Shown here in pieces: positions 59,077-64,000 of a stretch of DNA of 64,000 nt (positions within the stretch are counted from its first letter, which is position 1; each line of letters starts with the position of its first letter). The notes below the pieces were generated by a model. It did not search any database. It was not told the origin of the DNA and saw nothing but the letters and a program-made list of their open reading frames with translations. Made by a program: the position numbers and the translations under genes. Source of the DNA: Prosthecobacter fusiformis (lineage in GTDB: Bacteria > Verrucomicrobiota > Verrucomicrobiia > Verrucomicrobiales > Verrucomicrobiaceae); assembly GCF_004364345.1 (NCBI RefSeq), contig NZ_SOCA01000001.1:434001-498000 (forward strand), written 5' to 3'.

Positions 59077-60636
59077 TTATTCCTTGGCCGCTGCCTGCAT
59101 CTGCCGGGTAGGCGGCAGGTTATCGGCGTATCCGGCACGGGTGCGACGCAGTTCATCCACGGTGGCAGTACGCAGTTTTTCCAAGGTGGCGCGGTGTGCG
59201 GGGCTATCCGCGAGATTGACCAGTTCCTCGGGATCTGCCTGCAGATCGTATAGCTCCTCCGTCTCTCCAGGTGTGAGATAACGGATGTATTTATACCGGC
59301 CGTCGTTGAGAGCGGCATACCAGGGAACGTCGTGGTAGGAGGCCTGGGCAGGGTCGGTCTTCATGATCTGGGTGACATCGGAGCCGAATAGATTTCCTGT
59401 GGCCTCATAAAAACAGGGGTAGGGCCAAGCCGCGCCGGTGGGATCTTTTAGCAGGGGGGTGAGGTCGCGGCCATGAAGCTCCCAAGGGAGGGTGATTCCA
59501 GCAAAGGCACTGAAGGTGGCGACGAGGTCGGTACCATGGACGGGCTTGGTGCAGACTTTTCCTTCCGGCAAGGTACCTGGCATGGAGATGATGAGGGGGC
59601 TGCGGTAGGAGGCATCGTAGGGGGCGAGCTTTGTACGGAGGCCATGCTCACCGGTAGCGAAGCCCTGATCCGCCGTGAGGACGACGAGGGTATTTTCAAG
59701 CTGGCCACTTTCTTTGAGGGCTTTTAGGACTTCAGCCACGCCTTCATCCAGGGACTGGGTGCAATCATTGAGCTGGTGAATGTGGTCTTCATAGGGACGG
59801 GCTTTTTTGGCATTGTCCCCGAAGGTTTCTCCGCTCTTTTGGGGGACGATGCGGCCATCGTTGTCTTTTTTCCAGGCCTGGGTTTTGTCCAGGTATTCGG
59901 GCTTGCCAGGACGTGGGGCGAGGATATCGGCAGGAACGGTGACGGGATCGTCCTTATGAAGACCTTTGTGGCGTTTGGCGGGGGTGGTGGGTCCGTGGAC
60001 GCCACCGTAGCAGAGCCAGAGGAACCAGGGCTTGGCGGGATCACGATGCTGACCACGAATGTATTCAGAGGCCCAACGGGTATAGTTATCGGTGGAGTAG
60101 TCTGGGTTGGGAGCATCGGCTTTGACACCATTGATCTCCAAAATCTGGCCCTCGTAATAAGCGCCAGCATTTTCGGGATATTTGGGCCGGTTCCAAACGA
60201 TCTGATAATCCCAGTCGCGGCCAAAGCCGGAATCTATACCAGTGTGCCACTTGCCAATATGGGCGGTGTTATACCCATGCTGACGGAATACGGCGGGAAA
60301 GAAAGGTGTCTGCTGCGGATCATAGACACTGCCGGGGTATTTCCCGCTCATGCGCATGGACTCAATGCCATGTGGATGCCGACCTGTGAGCATTGTGGCC
60401 CGGGAGGGCATGCACCAGGCACCCATGTAAGCATGGCTGAAGCGAATGCCTCGTGCTGCGAGCGCATCCATGGCGGGTGTTTTCACCCCAGGCATGGCCT
60501 CCGGATAACAAGAGAGTGTCTTGTAGGAGTGGTCGTCCGTGAAGATGAAAAGGATGTTTGGCGGCTGGGGTGCAGCCAATACCGTGCTGGCGGAAAAAAG
60601 ACAGGCAAGGAGCAGGAGCCAACGGCGGGATTTCAT
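59077..60636 (-). CDS. Sulfatase (formylglycine-dependent)
   Basis: 519-aa secreted sulfatase. Signal peptide 1-21, NILFIFTDDHSYKTLSCYPEA with metal Asps D34/D35, and formylglycine motif C75-M-P-S-R (AYMGAWCMPSRATMLTGRHP). LRTKLAPYDASYRSPLIISMPG and ELYDLQADPEELVNLADSPAHR complete the fold. Unlike the sulfatase at 16850-18436 it has no EF-hand tail. Needs a formylglycine-generating enzyme, not in this window. Likely attacks sulfated polysaccharide. Confidence 0.93.
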   Translation of the reverse strand: MKSRRWLLLLACLFSASTVLAAPQPPNILFIFTDDHSYKTLSCYPEAMPGVKTPAMDALAARGIRFSHAYMGAWCMPSRATMLTGRHPHGIESMRMSGKYPGSVYDPQQTPFFPAVFRQHGYNTAHIGKWHTGIDSGFGRDWDYQIVWNRPKYPENAGAYYEGQILEINGVKADAPNPDYSTDNYTRWASEYIRGQHRDPAKPWFLWLCYGGVHGPTTPAKRHKGLHKDDPVTVPADILAPRPGKPEYLDKTQAWKKDNDGRIVPQKSGETFGDNAKKARPYEDHIHQLNDCTQSLDEGVAEVLKALKESGQLENTLVVLTADQGFATGEHGLRTKLAPYDASYRSPLIISMPGTLPEGKVCTKPVHGTDLVATFSAFAGITLPWELHGRDLTPLLKDPTGAAWPYPCFYEATGNLFGSDVTQIMKTDPAQASYHDVPWYAALNDGRYKYIRYLTPGETEELYDLQADPEELVNLADSPAHRATLEKLRTATVDELRRTRAGYADNLPPTRQMQAAAKE

Positions 60637-60695
60637 GGACGATTAAACGCGGAAAACCGGTTCACCTCTCATGCCCGCCACGGTTTTCACCGCTT

Positions 60696-63143
60696 TTACT
60701 TTGCCTGCACTTGGTTTACACGGGCACCGGAAGGATCGACAATATGGACCGTAACAAAGAAGACCGCATGGCGCATGCGGCGTTGTTTGACATTGCTCCT
60801 GAAGAGGCGGCCAAAAACGGGCATATCTCCAAGAAAAGGCACCTTGTCATTGATGACTTCTTCACGGTCTGTCACCAATCCCCCAAGAACGATGGTGGCA
60901 CCGTCCCAGACCTTAACGGAGGTCACGACTTTCCGGGAGTCAAAAACGGGTTGGAAAATCAGGTTAGGCGTCAGCTCGTAAAATTCGTTATCGGTGATGG
61001 TATTGATGGGGGAGCCGTAATTTACAAAGCCGGAAAATTCGACAAACTCAGGACTCATGGTGAGATCCACGGAACGGTTATCATCTGCAATGACGGGTTC
61101 TATGTCCAGAACGATGCCGGTCTTGCGCATTTCAAACGAGGTCGGGGTGCTGGGCGTGACAACCGCCGGAGGCAAAGGCATGGGGATAAGTTCACCCGTT
61201 TCTGCATCAACTACGTTGGTATTGCCGACACTGGTGGGGATCTGCGGAGGATCAAACTCAGTCGGATAAATAAGTTCACGGACGATTTCCAGGCTGGCTT
61301 TCTGTCCGCTGCGTGTGACCAGGCTGGGCTGGGAGGCCATATCGATGCCCGACTTTTGATCGAGAGACCGAATGACCAGTTGAAACTGGGGACTGGAGAG
61401 TACTCCACTGAGGGAGAGAACGCCCGGAGAGCGTCTGGAGGCGGTGGTTTCGGTACCGAAGAGGACTCCATCAATGCCGAGCAGGCCCAGATCCCCGGAA
61501 GAACGCAGGCCGGCAGTGACTGGGTTGGACCCAACCGGACCGGCGGCGGTTTGAAATGGAAAATCACCATTCTGGAAAGCACCTGCATTACCCGTGGTAC
61601 CACCGGCGAGCTGAGCGGCTTGTGAAGAAATACCGAAATTGCCAAGGAGCCAGTCAAAGCCCAGCTCGGACAGGCGGTTATCACCCACTTCCAGGAACTT
61701 TACATCAATGATGACCTGCTTAGGAGAGCGGTTTTGAGCCTGCTCGACGAGCATGTCCACGAGCTCCATGTTTTTCGCCGTGTTCCTTACGATCAACATG
61801 CTGGTGGTCGGGGTGAAGCTGGCACTGGCCCCCTCTCCAAAAGTTACGCCGTAGCTTTGAAGGAACTCCTGAGCGCCGAGACGGCGCACTTGCAAGCCGC
61901 CAGGAGCCGTGGTGGCTTGAGTGCCTGAGGCAAACGGATCTGGCGAAGTGGTGCCAGCGGCATCACCGCCGACGGGGGCATTGGAAATGAAATCGGGGGG
62001 GACACGATAGGATTTGGAAATCATGAGGTCCGCATCCTGGGTCAGCGAGATCAACCTCACGGCATACTCTTCGACCCGATAGGTGAGCCCTACCATCTCG
62101 GTCACATACCGGAGCACTTCTTCAATCGGCACCAGTTTCAGGTTGAGGGAAATGGGACGCGTCATCTGCTCCGGAGGAACGCTGATGACGAAATCCACCC
62201 CTTTGCCGGCAGGATCCAGGTCACGTGAACGAACACGGAGGTATTCCACCACTTCCTCAATGGAAGCACCGCTGAAATCTATGCGATTGATGATGAGGTC
62301 CCGCAATTTTTGCTGGATGGCCTCACGACCCACAAGAGCACCTGTGGCACTGATGCCCGACCTGCCACCATCAAAGAGATTGGATAGATCCGCACCGCTA
62401 GGAGGAACTGCTTTCTCCCATGCACCACTGACGTCGTTCAGCATTTTGCTACGGGTGTGATCCTTGGCGGCTTCAAAATACTGGGCGCGATTTTGCTCCA
62501 CTTTTTGAAGGCCACGGCGAGCGGCTGAATTGTAAGCATCCAGGCGAAGGACCTCTTCATAGGTCAAAATAGCCTTATCATATTCGCCGATCTCACGCTG
62601 GGAATTGGCAAGCATGAGAAGCTTTTCAACCTCAGCCACTTTGGCGATGTGGCCTGGAGTGAGTGCAGGCGGGTAACGGTCCGGATCTTCAAGCCGCTGC
62701 CTTACTTTGGCGATGCGTTTATCATGCTGAGCGACACCGGGCTGGTCCAGTTTTTCAAGGATCACTACGGCAGCAGGGTAATCCCCCGCATTCATCAGTT
62801 CCGTCGCGCGGGCGAGGCCGGCGCGCAGATAACCATCCAGAGCGACGGCACGAGTCTCCGCAGCCAAAGGCACATCCGGAATGGCATTGAATGCTGTTTC
62901 AAAAATCTTTAAAGCTGCGGCCGTATCGCCATTGCGGAGGAGGGTTTCAGCCTCCTGCATGAGGGCCTGCTGAGTGGTGACCGTGGTGGAACGGCGTTGA
63001 ATTTCCTTTTCAGCCAGCCCCAGCGTGCCTTCGCCAGCCGATGCAGTGGGCAGGAGGAAATGCAGACTGCCAGCCATGGCCAGACTGAAAACGGCAGTTT
63101 TGACTGCGTGCTGGCGGGTGAGACGTGGATTCGGACGATGCAT
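60696..63143 (-). CDS. Secretin, Amuc_1098-type type IV pilus associated protein
   Basis: 815-aa outer-membrane secretin-like protein. Signal peptide to about 36; two TPR-like segments (AETLLRNGDTAAALKIFETAF; SQREIGEYDKAILTYEEVL); N-domains (FSGASIEEVVEYLRVRSRD; PTTSMLIVRNTAKNMELVDMLVEQAQ); and the C-terminal secretin domain ending VWDGATIVLGGLVTDREEVINDKVPFLGDMPVFGRLF. This matches the Akkermansia Amuc_1098 family. No pilin, pilM or pilO-like gene adjoins it within the window. Confidence 0.87.
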   Translation of the reverse strand: MHRPNPRLTRQHAVKTAVFSLAMAGSLHFLLPTASAGEGTLGLAEKEIQRRSTTVTTQQALMQEAETLLRNGDTAAALKIFETAFNAIPDVPLAAETRAVALDGYLRAGLARATELMNAGDYPAAVVILEKLDQPGVAQHDKRIAKVRQRLEDPDRYPPALTPGHIAKVAEVEKLLMLANSQREIGEYDKAILTYEEVLRLDAYNSAARRGLQKVEQNRAQYFEAAKDHTRSKMLNDVSGAWEKAVPPSGADLSNLFDGGRSGISATGALVGREAIQQKLRDLIINRIDFSGASIEEVVEYLRVRSRDLDPAGKGVDFVISVPPEQMTRPISLNLKLVPIEEVLRYVTEMVGLTYRVEEYAVRLISLTQDADLMISKSYRVPPDFISNAPVGGDAAGTTSPDPFASGTQATTAPGGLQVRRLGAQEFLQSYGVTFGEGASASFTPTTSMLIVRNTAKNMELVDMLVEQAQNRSPKQVIIDVKFLEVGDNRLSELGFDWLLGNFGISSQAAQLAGGTTGNAGAFQNGDFPFQTAAGPVGSNPVTAGLRSSGDLGLLGIDGVLFGTETTASRRSPGVLSLSGVLSSPQFQLVIRSLDQKSGIDMASQPSLVTRSGQKASLEIVRELIYPTEFDPPQIPTSVGNTNVVDAETGELIPMPLPPAVVTPSTPTSFEMRKTGIVLDIEPVIADDNRSVDLTMSPEFVEFSGFVNYGSPINTITDNEFYELTPNLIFQPVFDSRKVVTSVKVWDGATIVLGGLVTDREEVINDKVPFLGDMPVFGRLFRSNVKQRRMRHAVFFVTVHIVDPSGARVNQVQAK

Positions 63144-63332
63144 TCGGAGTCTAAGGGGGGCGGGCGAAAGGCGAGGAATATCAACTTTTCAGGTCCAGCC
63201 CAAGCATTTTCTCTGCTGACGGTCACTTTCCTGGATTATAAAGATTGTGCTAGTGCACGTGTGAGGATTATTTTTGACTCCCAGCACGAGTCTTTAAACA
63301 CTGCACAATCCTCGCTGTCATAACCGCCATCC

Positions 63333-64000
63333 ATGTCCCTGTTCCGAGAATCCCCCCTTCTCCATCCATTGTCTGCTTCTTTTCGATGCTTATTCTGCGT
63401 TTTGGGGGTCGTGGCAGGCAGTCATGCCCCCTTGGTTCATGGCCAAATCAATGACCTGAATGATCTTCGTCAGCTCCTGTCGCAAAATGAGCGCACGACG
63501 ACTTCGACTGGCGTCGCTACTCCAGCCGTGGTGCAAAATCCGAACACGTTTTATACGTCACCGGGTCCTTGGGGAAAACTGCGTTGCTCCTATATCTATT
63601 TGGAAGCTCCAAAAAGCCTGGTGGACAGCTTTCCCCTGCCCAATACACGTCCGCGCTGGACGTTTCCCGAAGAAGCACTGCCAAAACTTCCTGATTTTTT
63701 TCGCAAGGCCTCTCTTTCAGAAGCCTTGATCACACTGCTCCTGGACCCTAGCCAAGTGGTGAAAGAAAATGGGTATGCGCATCTTTTCCCTCCGCTTCCT
63801 GATCTGGAGGCCATTTCTGCGGAAACCCGGGCGATTATTTACACGGAGTTGTCCAAATATCCGCCGAATGAATTTTGTGTGGACCCGGTCCTGATCGTCG
63901 GACAGACGGTGGCGGAATGGTACCGCACGAGCAAACTGCGCCCTGGTATTATCTCAAAAATCGAGCAACTGTCCTACAAACGCGGGGATACGATCGCCTT
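63333..64000 (+). CDS. Hypothetical exported protein (partial, continues beyond window)
   Basis: Open from ATG 63333 to the right edge (222 codons, no stop). The N-terminus has a long hydrophobic signal (about residues 12-37, ending LVHG). The rest is soluble: WGKLRCSYIYLEAPKSLVDSFPLP, RWTFPEEALPKLPDFF, GYAHLFPPLPDLEAISAETRAIIYTELSKYPPNEF. No family recognised; divergent from the secretin gene, 189 bp apart. Confidence 0.75.
   Translation, partial: MSLFRESPLLHPLSASFRCLFCVLGVVAGSHAPLVHGQINDLNDLRQLLSQNERTTTSTGVATPAVVQNPNTFYTSPGPWGKLRCSYIYLEAPKSLVDSFPLPNTRPRWTFPEEALPKLPDFFRKASLSEALITLLLDPSQVVKENGYAHLFPPLPDLEAISAETRAIIYTELSKYPPNEFCVDPVLIVGQTVAEWYRTSKLRPGIISKIEQLSYKRGDTIA

Overview
The window looks like one continuous stretch of chromosome from a Gram-negative member of the Verrucomicrobiota, probably near Prosthecobacter/Verrucomicrobium. 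This is inferred from gene content: a secretin of the Akkermansia Amuc_1098 type, a DUF1552 protein, two formylglycine sulfatases, Uma2, an LpxL-type acyltransferase, few clear Shine-Dalgarno sites, and intergenic spaces full of short palindromic repeats. No rRNA, tRNA, CRISPR array, phage or classical insertion sequence was seen. Both ends cut a gene: an M28 peptidase on the left and an unknown exported protein on the right.

Layout. 0-5 kb (minus strand): M28 peptidase, PAP2 phosphatase and GT39 glycosyltransferase. 5-19 kb: YqgE/AlgH, a P1B-4-type metal ATPase, Uma2, a Tat-exported DUF1552 protein, a toxin-antitoxin pair, a DUF234-type ATPase with a duplicated leader, a WYL regulator with a VOC protein, a Tat FAD oxidoreductase, cysteine desulfurase and an EF-hand sulfatase. 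18-31 kb: DapA-like aldolase, gpmI, AraC regulator with a PEP-hydrolase-like TIM barrel, a REP-associated transposase (RAYT) between two identical REP elements, a small metal-binding-type protein, recQ, argS, a zincin, a lipoprotein, DUF2452 and avtA. 31-40 kb: a membrane flavoprotein with two FMN domains, a 1806-residue subtilase with Calx-beta-like repeats, and a glutamate-receptor-like channel. 40-46 kb: ilvD, a methyltransferase, a DUF1080-like lipoprotein, a MazG-like pyrophosphohydrolase, rsmH and rex.

The most coherent functional block is 45.3-54.1 kb, a redox, copper and respiration locus. On the plus strand are the NADH-sensing repressor Rex, a cytochrome c'-like protein, a Cys-rich exported protein, a multicopper oxidase fused to a CopB-like beta-barrel, and a YHS-like lipoprotein. 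Converging from the minus strand is a probable four-gene operon. It holds a CydA-like subunit with a C-terminal cytochrome c domain, a second CydA-like membrane subunit with its own cytochrome c domain, and a RegB/RegA-type redox two-component system. From 54.4 kb to the end are an M20 dipeptidase, an M50 protease, an LpxL-like acyltransferase, an M42-like peptidase, a sulfatase, an orphan secretin and the unknown gene at the right edge.

The least expected signal is noncoding. Two inverted copies of a roughly 200-bp element, 38 kb apart (about 2383-2610 and 40293-40491), share several CCCCATGGGG-type palindromes in the same order. Around them is a wider set of repeats: 55-bp REPs, an isolated half-REP with a compensated stem, 9-bp-periodic ATCCTGTCA arrays, and other paired motifs.
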